From: Anaerolineales bacterium
GTDB lineage: Bacteria > Chloroflexota > Anaerolineae > Anaerolineales > E44-bin32
DNA length: 12,827 bases
NCBI GenBank assembly: GCA_030642885.1
Contig: DAOWMX010000030.1
Location: 1 to 12,827, forward strand
Direction: 5' to 3'
Shown here: one piece after another, positions 1 to 7,069 of the stretch
How the letters are laid out: each line of letters opens with the position of its first letter
Position numbering within the stretch: the first letter of the stretch is position 1
Made by a program: the position numbers and the translations under genes
Notes under the pieces: model-generated
The model's input: the letters and a program-made list of their open reading frames with translations, nothing else
Database searches by the model: none
Told to the model about the DNA's origin: nothing

Positions 1-324
1 CCCCGGATAAGGTGCGATAGCTTTCCCCTGATCCTGGCTGCGTTTACGTAGAGCCGCTTTGATCCTTTTAGGGCTTCACTGTCTCTAGCCAGCTCACCCG
101 GCGCTCCACGCCTTCTTACGCAGTTTTCACCTGCACTGCGCGCAGGCGCAAGTGTATCCATCCAGTCCAGGTTTTGTGCTCCGGCTTCCTTCCCACATTG
201 GTTCACACCAGTGCAGTTGCCTCACAGTCCCCGCAGCACAGCGGAGTGGGGTCGGCTAGCGGTTCGTCGGATCAACGTCCGCAGAGGACTTTCACCTCCA
301 AGCTATCGCCCATGCCGGGCGTAC
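1..324 (-). mobile_element. Group II intron (IIC type), 5' ribozyme domains, partial
   Basis: Read on the minus strand, this stretch begins at 324 with GTACGCCCGGCATGGGCG, the domain I start typical of bacterial class C introns such as the Oceanobacillus iheyensis ribozyme. It continues with other family landmarks: GGAGGTGAAAGTCCTCT near 302-286, a CGCTAGCC block near 267-260, a GGAAGGAAGC block around 155-145, and a CCGGGG block at the left edge that appears to match the end of domain III. The alignment is from memory. The usual 5' end is GUGYG; here it is GUACG, a one-base variant. The reverse transcriptase/maturase gene, domains V and VI and the 3' splice site would lie left of position 1, so completeness is unknown. 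The intron sits immediately after a terminator T-tract, the known target preference of class C introns. No protein-coding reading is convincing here. Confidence 0.85.
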
Positions 325-355
325 TAAAAAAACGGGGCGGATCACTCCGCCCCGT
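325..355 (-). terminator. Rho-independent terminator of the nfeD-FHA unit; intron target
   Basis: On the minus strand a perfect 9-bp stem (ACGGGGCGG paired with CCGCCCCGT, positions 355-347 and 340-332) encloses a six-base loop AGTGAT and is followed by a run of Ts to position 326 and one A. It starts 27 bases after the FHA gene stop codon. The group II intron begins at the very next base, so the hairpin also serves as the intron's 5' exon and probable recognition element. Confidence 0.92.
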
Positions 356-381
356 CATTACTTACAAGACTCCTGGGTTGT

Positions 382-966
382 TTAGAAACCTATCCAGATG
401 AAAGGCGCATACAGGATCTGTGGAAAGAAATAATCCATAAACCATATGAATCCGCCGCAAAAGAGAACCAGGACGAAGCATCCCAGGCCCGCCAGAAGCC
501 AAGTCTTTCCCCCTTTCTTCGCCGGCGCCGAGGCTTCATCCGCCGATATTGGCGGCGAGGCTGGTTGAGCTTGCGCGGCTGGTTGGGCAGCCGCCTGGGG
601 AGCTTTCTTCGCGGGTTCTGCAGTTGCAGCTGGTTGCGCAACCGTCGCCGCGGCCTCCGGCGCTGTCGCGTCGAAGGTTAGGGATACAGTTTCTCCTAGA
701 GCAACCAAATCACCCGGGTTCATCACCCGCGGCGCCACCAGCCGTTCACCGTTGACAAAGGTGCCGTTGGTTGAACCAAGGTCCTCTAGGACATACCCTC
801 CGGGGGTGCGGGTGAGTCTGGAATGCTGTCGCGAGACTTCCGCGTCCCCGACAACAACATCGTTTGTCACATCGCGCCCAATGAGCGAGACATCCTTGGT
901 CAGCTCAAAGACTGTTCCAGGGTTCGGTCCAGTGCGGACGATCATGCGGAATTCTGATGATGACAT
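382..966 (-). CDS. FHA-domain protein with C-terminal membrane anchor
   Basis: A 194-residue protein with an N-terminal forkhead-associated (FHA) domain, the fold that binds phosphothreonine peptides. Residues 7-98 carry the hallmark pattern: LIGRD at 28-32, ND at 35-36, VSRQHS at 44-49 and LEDLGSTNGTFVNG at 60-73, with the Arg, Ser and Asn positions that contact phosphothreonine retained. Residues 100-153 are a low-complexity Ala/Pro/Gln linker. Residues 155-176 form one hydrophobic segment, followed by a short aromatic tail, so the FHA domain should be tethered to the membrane and probably face the cytoplasm. ATG is supported by GAGGAGG at 971-977. It lies 63 bp downstream of nfeD on the same strand but has its own promoter-like sequence. 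Its phosphorylated partner is unknown and no Ser/Thr kinase is present in the window. FHA identity is certain; the biological role is not. Confidence 0.92.
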   Translation of the reverse strand: MSSSEFRMIVRTGPNPGTVFELTKDVSLIGRDVTNDVVVGDAEVSRQHSRLTRTPGGYVLEDLGSTNGTFVNGERLVAPRVMNPGDLVALGETVSLTFDATAPEAAATVAQPAATAEPAKKAPQAAAQPAAQAQPASPPISADEASAPAKKGGKTWLLAGLGCFVLVLFCGGFIWFMDYFFPQILYAPFIWIGF

Positions 967-991
967 CGCGCCTCCTCATTACGTACGCGAT

Positions 992-1020
992 AGTGTACAA
1001 GCTGGTTAATGACGAGTCAA
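992..1020 (-). promoter_or_regulatory. Promoter of the FHA gene
   Basis: On the minus strand, TTGACT (1020-1015) and TACACT (997-992) are separated by 17 bases, a good sigma-70-type match. Transcription would start near 985, giving a leader of about 20 bases that contains the GAGGAGG ribosome-binding site. It lies in the gap after nfeD, so the FHA gene can probably be expressed independently of nfeD. Confidence 0.6.
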
Positions 1021-1029
1021 CTACCTTTT

Positions 1030-2349
1030 TTATCCTTTCTTATCCAATGGACGCACGCGCAACCGTATTCCCTCTACACCGACGATATCAACCCTCTCAC
1101 CGTCTGAAATTTCATCATCCTCGTTCTCAAGGAATGCACTCCAGAGTTCTCCCCCAACCTGAACTGTTCCCCCAGGAGAGAGATCCGAGCGTGCTTCGGC
1201 AGTGCGCCCCACCAATGACATGGCGCCAACTTCAACCGGTTTAATTTGCGCTCGAATCACAAAGGATAGGATTATCAAAAAGCCAATAGCGATCGCAATG
1301 CCAGTGCCAACCACAAGGGGGACAGAAACACGCCAAAAGGACGGCGTTGTAGGTGAATTAAACAGGACCAGAAAGCCGATGACAAACGATACTAAACCCG
1401 CCACCGTTAACGCTCCATGTGTGGGGGCTTTGATCTCCAATATAAAGAGCACAAAGGAGGTGAGGACGAAAATCAATCCAAACCAGTTCACCGGCAGAAC
1501 GCCGAGACCATAGGTTCCCAGAGCCAGGCATACGACCCCGATAAAACCGGCGATCCAACCACCTGGATGAGAGAGCTCGATCAAAATAGCCTGAACCCCG
1601 ACCGAAAGCAGCAAGAAGACGATGTTTGGATTGGTCAGGACCTGTAGAAATTGCTCAATGTAATTTTGGCGAATCTCCGTGACGCTCGCATTTGCCGTAT
1701 CCAGTACGCGCTCCCCGTGCGCATCAACTTTCCGGCCGTCCATTTGATCAAGGAGCATCTCAATATCGTCGGCGATGAAATCGATCAAACCAGCAGCAAG
1801 CGCCTCTTGAGCGGATACCGCCTTCGCGGAGTCAATCATCGCTTCAGCCAGGTTCATGGCTTCTTCCCCCCGAGGTGCGACCAAGCCCCTTATCGTAGCT
1901 TTGAGAATCTCCTTCTCCTTGGCTTCGATCGTATCGCCGAGGTCCTCTCCCTGCATCCCAACTGGGCTCGCGGCCCCGATTGCGGTTTCAGGCGCCATTG
2001 CGGCGAGATGCCCGGCGAATGTGATAATCGCGCCCGCACTCCCGGCAATCGCTCCTTGCGGAGCGACGTAAACCACTACCGGGATATGGCTTCCGCGTAT
2101 CGCTTGCACCATCCGGTTCATGAGATCAATGGACCCACCAGGCGTGTCGATCTGGAAGATGAGCGCCTCGCCGCCTTCCTGTTCCGCCTGCTCAATCCCC
2201 CGTTCAAGATACTCTACCATCGTGGGTGTTAGAGGTCCCGTTGCCTCCAATAAATAAACACGATTACCACCCTGTGCATGAGCGCCCAGCGGCATGATGA
2301 GCGCTATAAAAAGCAGGGAGATAATCGTGATGACTATCCTTCGAGACAC
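1030..2349 (-). CDS. NfeD-family membrane-bound serine protease (ClpP class)
   Basis: A 439-residue long-form NfeD protein. Residues 1-25 form a signal peptide ending near AHA. Residues 28-205 match the ClpP/crotonase-like protease domain: FQIDTPGG at 65-72, the region around GSAGA at 103-107 with Ser104 as probable nucleophile, and a Lys cluster at 144-150 likely supplying the general base (Ser-Lys dyad family). About four to five membrane segments follow between residues 240 and 366, then a C-terminal NfeD OB-fold domain at about 375-435 containing GELWSAFLE. Known homologues (PH1510 of Pyrococcus) cleave stomatin C-termini and act in membrane quality control. A GTG start is inferred, with GAGGTG at 2354-2359 correctly spaced. 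The usual stomatin/flotillin partner is not adjacent on either side; the downstream gene encodes an FHA protein instead. Confidence 0.93.
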   Translation of the reverse strand: MSRRIVITIISLLFIALIMPLGAHAQGGNRVYLLEATGPLTPTMVEYLERGIEQAEQEGGEALIFQIDTPGGSIDLMNRMVQAIRGSHIPVVVYVAPQGAIAGSAGAIITFAGHLAAMAPETAIGAASPVGMQGEDLGDTIEAKEKEILKATIRGLVAPRGEEAMNLAEAMIDSAKAVSAQEALAAGLIDFIADDIEMLLDQMDGRKVDAHGERVLDTANASVTEIRQNYIEQFLQVLTNPNIVFLLLSVGVQAILIELSHPGGWIAGFIGVVCLALGTYGLGVLPVNWFGLIFVLTSFVLFILEIKAPTHGALTVAGLVSFVIGFLVLFNSPTTPSFWRVSVPLVVGTGIAIAIGFLIILSFVIRAQIKPVEVGAMSLVGRTAEARSDLSPGGTVQVGGELWSAFLENEDDEISDGERVDIVGVEGIRLRVRPLDKKG

Positions 2350-2368
2350 TGTGCACCTCGTAATTTGG

Positions 2369-2400
2369 ATTATATCCTCAAAATAGCTCGATTTTCACAA
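2369..2400 (-). promoter_or_regulatory. Possible nfeD promoter
   Basis: On the minus strand there is a perfect TATAAT (2374-2369). The nearest -35-like hexamer, TTGTGA (2400-2395), is 20 bases away, longer than the usual 16-18. The transcript would begin about 12 bases before the GTG start, leaving just enough room for the ribosome-binding site. The -10 is convincing; the -35 is weak. Confidence 0.4.
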
Positions 2401-2401
2401 C

Positions 2402-2429
2402 TTGTCATGGTTACTGTCTGCTTTATAAT
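2402..2429 (+). promoter_or_regulatory. Promoter of the NERD-like/GT2/rnhB unit
   Basis: TTGTCA (2402-2407) and a perfect TATAAT (2424-2429) are separated by 16 bases. Transcription would start near 2436 and leave a leader of about 50 bases before the ATG at 2487. It is back to back with the putative nfeD promoter inside the same 137-bp divergent region. Confidence 0.65.
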
Positions 2430-2486
2430 CTCTCTAGACACAAGAATGCGTTGAAAAGAACTAAACGCTCGTATTAAGGACTAATC

Positions 2487-3365
2487 ATGAAACGCATAGA
2501 ATGTTCTGAATTCCGCGATGAAGAAGGCGTCATCAGCTTGGAAAGCCGTGTTAGGGGAACTTTTAAGCACGGCACCAAATGGTATGGCGAAATGGAAGCC
2601 CAGAATATAGCCTTTGAAAAGTTAGGTAATACACTTGGCCGCGAGCATTTGGCTATCTTTAATTTACCTCTCCCCGGATCAGCGACCACAATTCCGATGC
2701 TGCTCCTCAGCCCGCAAGGTGTGCGCGTGATTATACCGAGCCCACTCGTCGGTGTTTATCGAGCGAAGGGAGAGGCCTGGATGAAGTACGGCAGTGGACG
2801 ATCACGCCGCTTCTCACCTGTCCGCCCGAATCTGCAATCTCGCGTTCTGGTAATGGCGCAGGAGGTTCACGACTACCTGCGGGAAAAGGGTTACGCTCTC
2901 CCAGAAGTCGAGGCGATCCTGCTCTTCACCAACCCCAAGACTCATATCGACACCGCCGACCCGAAGGCGCGCATTGTCCAAGCTGACGCCATTGACCATT
3001 TCGCTGCAAATGTTAATCAATTTCAAGCCATTATGAACCAGGATGACATCCTTGAGTTAGCCGAAGTTCTGACCAAACCAACCAGACCTAAGCCAGAGCC
3101 CATTGCTGAGCCTGTTCCAGAGCTCGAGCCTGAACCTAGACCCGTCGACCCCATCCAACTGCCCGAGGATTCCCACGTCGAATTGGATGCGGCTTTCGAT
3201 AGGGATGGTTCTGCACTCACCCCGCGGGATGAGCGCTCCTTGAAGCGAAGCCGCTTCCCGTTCTCGCGGCGCCAGCGAATCCTCCTTGGTATTTTGGTGT
3301 TCTTCGAAGTGATGATCCTGAGTATCCTCACCATTTTGGTGATTTCCTACAGCTTTTACGGTTAA
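2487..3365 (+). CDS. Membrane-anchored protein, degenerate NERD-like domain
   Basis: A 292-residue protein of unproven function. Residues 32-175 follow the order of features of a nuclease-related (NERD) domain: a GE-containing opening helix (GEMEAQNIAFEKLG), a strand ending in SPQGVRVII where NERD proteins have their hydrophobic Gvfvi strand, NLQSRVLVMAQEVHDYLREK as the helix after the usual Q, then VEAILLFTNP and a late ARIVQADAIDHF block. The expected acidic and E-x-K nuclease residues are not visible: PMLLLS stands where a qIDh strand would be, and IPSPLVGVY where E.K should lie. It therefore looks catalytically dead, or a diverged relative. Residues 196-225 are a Pro/Glu-rich linker. Basic residues at 253-264 precede one membrane helix at about 265-289, giving a type II-like C-terminal anchor. 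AAGGA lies six bases before the ATG. The GT2 gene follows after 26 bp. Confidence 0.55.
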   Translation: MKRIECSEFRDEEGVISLESRVRGTFKHGTKWYGEMEAQNIAFEKLGNTLGREHLAIFNLPLPGSATTIPMLLLSPQGVRVIIPSPLVGVYRAKGEAWMKYGSGRSRRFSPVRPNLQSRVLVMAQEVHDYLREKGYALPEVEAILLFTNPKTHIDTADPKARIVQADAIDHFAANVNQFQAIMNQDDILELAEVLTKPTRPKPEPIAEPVPELEPEPRPVDPIQLPEDSHVELDAAFDRDGSALTPRDERSLKRSRFPFSRRQRILLGILVFFEVMILSILTILVISYSFYG

Positions 3366-3391
3366 GTCCACCTACAAAACAGGAGCCTTAT

Positions 3392-4117
3392 TTGCCGCCT
3401 CTCCTCTCGATCATCGTGCCCGCCCACAATGAGGAAAATCGACTGCCACAGAGCGTAGAGGCGATCCTCGAATTCGTCCATGCTCAACCCTACGAGTCCG
3501 AAATCATCATCGTTGAAAACAGTAGCTCGGACCATACAGCGCAGATCAGCCAGGATTACGCAGCCCGCCATCCAGAGATTCAAGCACTCCAAGAGCCGGT
3601 AGCCGGGAAAGGATTGGCTGTCCGTAGGGGTATGCTTGCAGCAAAGGGTGATTTTCGTTTTATCTGCGATGCCGATCTCTCAATGCCAATCGATGAGGTG
3701 AACCTCTTTCTCCCGCCCCAGGCCCCTCCCTTCGATGTCGCCATTGCCTCGCGTGAAATTCCCGGTGCAGTTCGTTACGACGAGCCCTATTACCGTCACC
3801 TGATCGGGCGGGCTTTTAATCTACTCGTCCGAGTTATCACACTTCCCGGTCTGCAGGATACCCAGTGCGGCTTCAAATGTTTCCGGGCAGAAGCAGCCGA
3901 GGAGCTTTTTCCACTGCAGACGATCGCTGGCTGGACATTCGATGTCGAGATCCTTTTCATAGCCAGGAAGCGTAGTATGCAAGTCATCGAGATCCCGATT
4001 AACTGGTATTTCAACCCGGGGAGCAGGGTGCGCATCCTGCGCGACTCAGCTACGATGTTCGCAGATCTCTTTCGTATTCGCCTTAACAATTTAAAGGGAG
4101 TCTATGCCAAGGAATGA
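3392..4117 (+). CDS. GT2 glycosyltransferase, DPM1/ALG5-like
   Basis: A 241-residue single-domain family 2 glycosyltransferase with a GT-A fold. The N-terminus has the nucleotide-sugar strand LSIIVPAHNEENRLP (5-19), then VENSSSDHT (41-49), GKGLAVRRGM (72-81) and the metal-binding DADLS (93-97). TQCGFKCF (157-164) and GWTFDVEIL (180-188) are typical of dolichyl- or polyprenyl-phosphate sugar transferases. There is no C-terminal membrane domain, so it probably acts at the inner face of the membrane, charging a polyprenyl phosphate with a hexose for glycan or glycoprotein assembly. The sugar cannot be read from sequence. A TTG start is chosen because AGGAG lies six bases before it and the conserved strand begins at residue 5. 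The stop overlaps the rnhB start by 14 bases, so the two are probably translationally coupled. Confidence 0.88.
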   Translation: MPPLLSIIVPAHNEENRLPQSVEAILEFVHAQPYESEIIIVENSSSDHTAQISQDYAARHPEIQALQEPVAGKGLAVRRGMLAAKGDFRFICDADLSMPIDEVNLFLPPQAPPFDVAIASREIPGAVRYDEPYYRHLIGRAFNLLVRVITLPGLQDTQCGFKCFRAEAAEELFPLQTIAGWTFDVEILFIARKRSMQVIEIPINWYFNPGSRVRILRDSATMFADLFRIRLNNLKGVYAKE

Positions 4118-4766
4118 CTGCGGGCGAACCCCCGATCTCGTTCTCGAGCTCGCGCTTCACAATGACGGAATACCAATAATCGCCGGTATTGATGAAGCTG
4201 GGCGAGGCGCCTGGGCAGGTCCCGTGGTTGCAGCGGCCGTCGTTCTTCCGCTTGAGAGATCCGACCTGAAATGCGAACTAGATGGCGTTCGTGACTCAAA
4301 ACTTTTAAGCGCACATCAACGCAGCCACTGGGTTGTAAAAATACGGGAAGTCGCATCCACGATCGGCGTCGGCCAGGCGACAGCCGAAGAGGTTGACACG
4401 CTTGGTTTGATCGCGGCCACGCGGACTGCGATGACCCGTGCCGTTCATGAACTTGATCCTTCACCGGATCATCTGCTGATCGACCACATCCTGCTGCCAG
4501 AGTCCGAACTCCCTCAGACAGCGCTGCCCAAAGGCGACGCGATTGTACTCTCGATTGCAGCCGCATCAATCATCGCAAAAGTGACCCGCGACACGATGAT
4601 GATTGAGCTTGATGAACGTTATCCGGGCTACGGCTTCCCTCGCCACAAGGGGTATGGCACGAGTGTTCACCGGCAGGCACTGGCAGCCCTTGGGCCGGCG
4701 CCCGTCCACCGACGTTCCTTCACACCGATAGCGGCACTCCTCTCCAAAACCGTGGCAGCAACATAG
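4104..4766 (+). CDS. rnhB: Ribonuclease HII
   Basis: A 220-residue protein of normal length for RNase HII, which cuts RNA in RNA/DNA hybrids and nicks at single ribonucleotides misincorporated in DNA. All four catalytic acids are visible: Asp30 and Glu31 in GIDEAGRGAWAGP, Asp127 in LLIDHILLP and Asp163 in AKVTRD. Other family blocks are RDSKLLSAHQR (63-73), KGDAIVLSIAAASIIAKV (143-160) and YPGYGFPRHKGYGT (173-186). The C-terminus is short and unremarkable. It begins inside the 3' end of the glycosyltransferase gene, with AAAGGGAG at 4093-4100 as ribosome-binding site. Grouping with a glycosyltransferase and a NERD-like membrane protein looks like operon hitch-hiking and gives no functional clue. 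Confidence 0.96.
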   Translation: MPRNDCGRTPDLVLELALHNDGIPIIAGIDEAGRGAWAGPVVAAAVVLPLERSDLKCELDGVRDSKLLSAHQRSHWVVKIREVASTIGVGQATAEEVDTLGLIAATRTAMTRAVHELDPSPDHLLIDHILLPESELPQTALPKGDAIVLSIAAASIIAKVTRDTMMIELDERYPGYGFPRHKGYGTSVHRQALAALGPAPVHRRSFTPIAALLSKTVAAT

Positions 4767-4832
4767 AGATTCACTAGTCTCAATCGCTACCTGTCCGGCG
4801 AGACGGATTAAACACAACTCACGACATTCGGC

Positions 4833-4868
4833 TTTCTTGATGGTTACCCTTCTCATTGATTCAAGAAA
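4833..4868. repeat. Inverted repeat upstream of acyl-CoA synthetase gene
   Basis: TTTCTTGA (4833-4840) and TCAAGAAA (4861-4868) form a perfect 8-bp inverted repeat separated by 20 bases. The right arm overlaps the last base of the putative -35 (4856-4861). The spacing of about 28 bases centre to centre would suit a dimeric regulator, or it may be a weak hairpin ending the rnhB transcript. Chance cannot be excluded in an AT-richer gap. Confidence 0.3.
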
Positions 4869-4884
4869 CCAGAAGGATTACACT
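4856..4884 (+). promoter_or_regulatory. Possible promoter of the acyl-CoA synthetase unit
   Basis: TTGATT (4856-4861) and TACACT (4879-4884) are 17 bases apart. Each hexamer matches the sigma-70 consensus at four of six positions. The start site would be near 4891, giving a leader of about 22 bases with GGAG at 4901-4904. The same TACACT hexamer is used in the FHA promoter. It lies in the 146-bp gap after rnhB. Confidence 0.4.
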
Positions 4885-4912
4885 ACACATAAATACGTTT
4901 GGAGCTTAAATC

Positions 4913-7069
4913 TTGTCCCTTGATGCTTTTTTCTCTCCTCAATCCATAGCCGTCATTGGCGCGTCGACCAATACTTCGAAATTGGGATTTGCCGTCCTCG
5001 ATAATTTAGTAAACGGCGACTTCCTGAGGGATGGCCGCAAAGTCTACCCGATTAACCCCAAGGCCGACGAAATCCTTGGTCTTCCCGCATTTGCCTTTGT
5101 TTCAGATATCCCGGACCCAATCGATCTGGCCGTCATCGTTATTCCCTACCCCCTGGTGCCCGAGGCGATGCGCACTTGCGGCGAGAAAGGAATCCCGGCG
5201 GTAATCGTGATCAGCGCCGGTTTCCGTGAGGCGGGCATGGATGGACTCGAGCGGGAGCAAGAGCTTATTGAGATCACCCACGAATACAACATCCGCCTGA
5301 TCGGTCCGAACTGCCTGGGTGTGATCAACACTGTACTTCCGATGAACGCCTCATTCTCTGCCGGCCTGCCGCCGAAGGGTCCAATGGACTTTATGTCCCA
5401 GTCCGGAGCGTTAGGAACTGCAATTCTCGATTGGGCGCAAGCCGGCAGGTTGGGCTTGAATAAATTCGTCTCGTTGGGAAACAAAGCCGATGTTAGCGAG
5501 ATTGATCTTCTGCGAGCTTGGGCGAAAGATCCAACATCGAAGGTCATCCTTTCCTACATGGAGGGGCTGCCCGATGGGCAAGAATTCATCAGCGTGGCGC
5601 GCGAGGTTTCGAAGATCAAACCGATCGTGGCGCTGAAATCCGGCGTTACCCAAGCCGGCTCCCGCGCTGTGAGTTCTCACACGGGCTCGCTGGCAGGGTC
5701 GGAACAAGCATACGAAGCCGCATTCCGACAATCGGGCGTTCTTCGGGCTCATTCCCTGCAGGACTTATTCGACATGGCCCGGGCATTTGGCTATCTTAGC
5801 CCCCTTCAAGGCGATCATATTGCCATCGTGACTAACGCGGGCGGTCCTGGCATCCTGGCAACGGACGCGCTGGAACAAGCCGGATTAAAACTCGCCAGGT
5901 TTAAACCAGAATGCATAAGGGCGCTCGAACAGTTTCTGCCCGACGCGGCCAGCGCAGCCAATCCCATTGACGTTCTGGGAGATGCGCGCGCCGACCGCTA
6001 CCGCTTTGCCCTTGAGCAGGTCATTGAGAGCCCATCGGTCGACGGCATACTCGTCATCCTTACCCCGCAAGCCATGACCGAGATCGTAGAAACCGCCGAG
6101 GTAATCGCCGAAATCAGTGAGAAAGTCGACATCCCCATTTTGGCTTCCTTCATGGGTGAAGCTCGTGTCGAGGCCGGTATTGAAACCATGTCAAAACACA
6201 ATGTTCCCAACTTCGCTTTCCCAGAGCGCGCGGCGATGGTGCTTCAGGCGATGAGTCATTATCGGGAATACCGCGCAAGACCTTTGCCCAGTTTCGAGAG
6301 TTTCGATGTCGATCATAAGGCTGTGCGTAAGACGATTGACCGTGTCCTCGATGAGGGTAGGCTTTCAATCGGGGATGCGGAAGCGAAGTCGATCCTCACT
6401 GCCTATGGGCTTCAAGCGCCCCCTTCTGAGATCGCGGAAACAGCCGAAAAGGCGGTCGAGATCGCGGCGGATATGGGCTATCCCGTCGTTTTGAAAATTG
6501 CCTCGCCTGATATTCTGCATAAAACCGATGTGGGCGGCGTAAAAGTTGGCCTTCAGAATCCAACGGATGTGCGTGACGCTTTCGACTTGATCACATATCG
6601 GTCGCAGCGCTATCTCCCGGAAGCACATCTATGGGGGTGTCAGGTTCAAAAGATGGTGCCCTCCGGATTAGAAATCCTCATCGGTATGAATCGCGATCCC
6701 CAATTCGGCCCTCTAGTTACATTCGGTCTTGGTGGTATTTATGTAGAGGCGCTTAAGGACGCTTCCTTCCGAATCGCACCTTTCTCTCGCGATGAAGCTG
6801 CACAGATGCTCACCGAGATCCGCACTAAAGCCCTGCTTGACGGCGTCCGCGGCGAGCCTCCTGTTGATAAGGAAACATTGATCGACGCGCTGCTCCGAAT
6901 CGGCCAACTCGTCCTGGACTTCCCCGAGATCGCCGAACTCGATATCAACCCCTTTATTGTGTATGAAGAAGGCCGCGGAGGGGTTGCGCTCGATATGCGC
7001 CTGATCCTTCTTAAGTCTGAAAGTAACTCTTCCCCCGAGCAAGTGGACACCCCAGGGAGTTTCAAATGA
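4913..7069 (+). CDS. ADP-forming acetate/acyl-CoA synthetase, fused alpha-beta
   Basis: A 718-residue fusion of the alpha and beta subunits of ADP-forming acyl-CoA synthetase, which converts an acyl-CoA, ADP and phosphate into the free acid, CoA and ATP. The N-terminal CoA-binding Rossmann domain (residues 5-130) carries SIAVIGAST. The succinyl-CoA ligase-like domains follow, with the phosphohistidine in SSHTGSLAGS (His256) and the partner Glu in SYMEG (Glu217). From about 475 on comes the beta part with an ATP-grasp domain: YPVVLKIASPDILHKTDVGGV at 523-543, including the second His at 536, then GMNRDPQFGP and a metal-site-like ELDINPF (675-681). A TTG start with GGAG eight bases upstream fits the family N-terminus. 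The next gene overlaps by four bases. This enzyme usually serves substrate-level phosphorylation in anaerobic amino-acid or sugar breakdown. Acetyl-CoA is the commonest substrate, but specificity is not readable here. Confidence 0.93.
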   Translation: MSLDAFFSPQSIAVIGASTNTSKLGFAVLDNLVNGDFLRDGRKVYPINPKADEILGLPAFAFVSDIPDPIDLAVIVIPYPLVPEAMRTCGEKGIPAVIVISAGFREAGMDGLEREQELIEITHEYNIRLIGPNCLGVINTVLPMNASFSAGLPPKGPMDFMSQSGALGTAILDWAQAGRLGLNKFVSLGNKADVSEIDLLRAWAKDPTSKVILSYMEGLPDGQEFISVAREVSKIKPIVALKSGVTQAGSRAVSSHTGSLAGSEQAYEAAFRQSGVLRAHSLQDLFDMARAFGYLSPLQGDHIAIVTNAGGPGILATDALEQAGLKLARFKPECIRALEQFLPDAASAANPIDVLGDARADRYRFALEQVIESPSVDGILVILTPQAMTEIVETAEVIAEISEKVDIPILASFMGEARVEAGIETMSKHNVPNFAFPERAAMVLQAMSHYREYRARPLPSFESFDVDHKAVRKTIDRVLDEGRLSIGDAEAKSILTAYGLQAPPSEIAETAEKAVEIAADMGYPVVLKIASPDILHKTDVGGVKVGLQNPTDVRDAFDLITYRSQRYLPEAHLWGCQVQKMVPSGLEILIGMNRDPQFGPLVTFGLGGIYVEALKDASFRIAPFSRDEAAQMLTEIRTKALLDGVRGEPPVDKETLIDALLRIGQLVLDFPEIAELDINPFIVYEEGRGGVALDMRLILLKSESNSSPEQVDTPGSFK

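Noticed and set aside
1..324. RNase P RNA, tmRNA or rRNA fragment
   Set aside because: The structured GC-rich sequence first suggested these, but the opening GTACGCCCGGCATGGGCG and following blocks fit group IIC intron domain I, and the location after a terminator agrees.
174..401. Plus-strand 75-codon frame at the left edge
   Set aside because: It lies antisense to the intron ribozyme and crosses the terminator; no protein features.
1651..2232. Plus-strand 193-codon open frame
   Set aside because: It is antisense to the protease domain of NfeD and has no recognisable domain or ribosome-binding site; a high-GC shadow frame.
4102..4569. Minus-strand 155-codon open frame
   Set aside because: It is fully antisense to rnhB, whose catalytic motifs are all intact; composition rich in Arg/Ser/Leu is typical of shadows.
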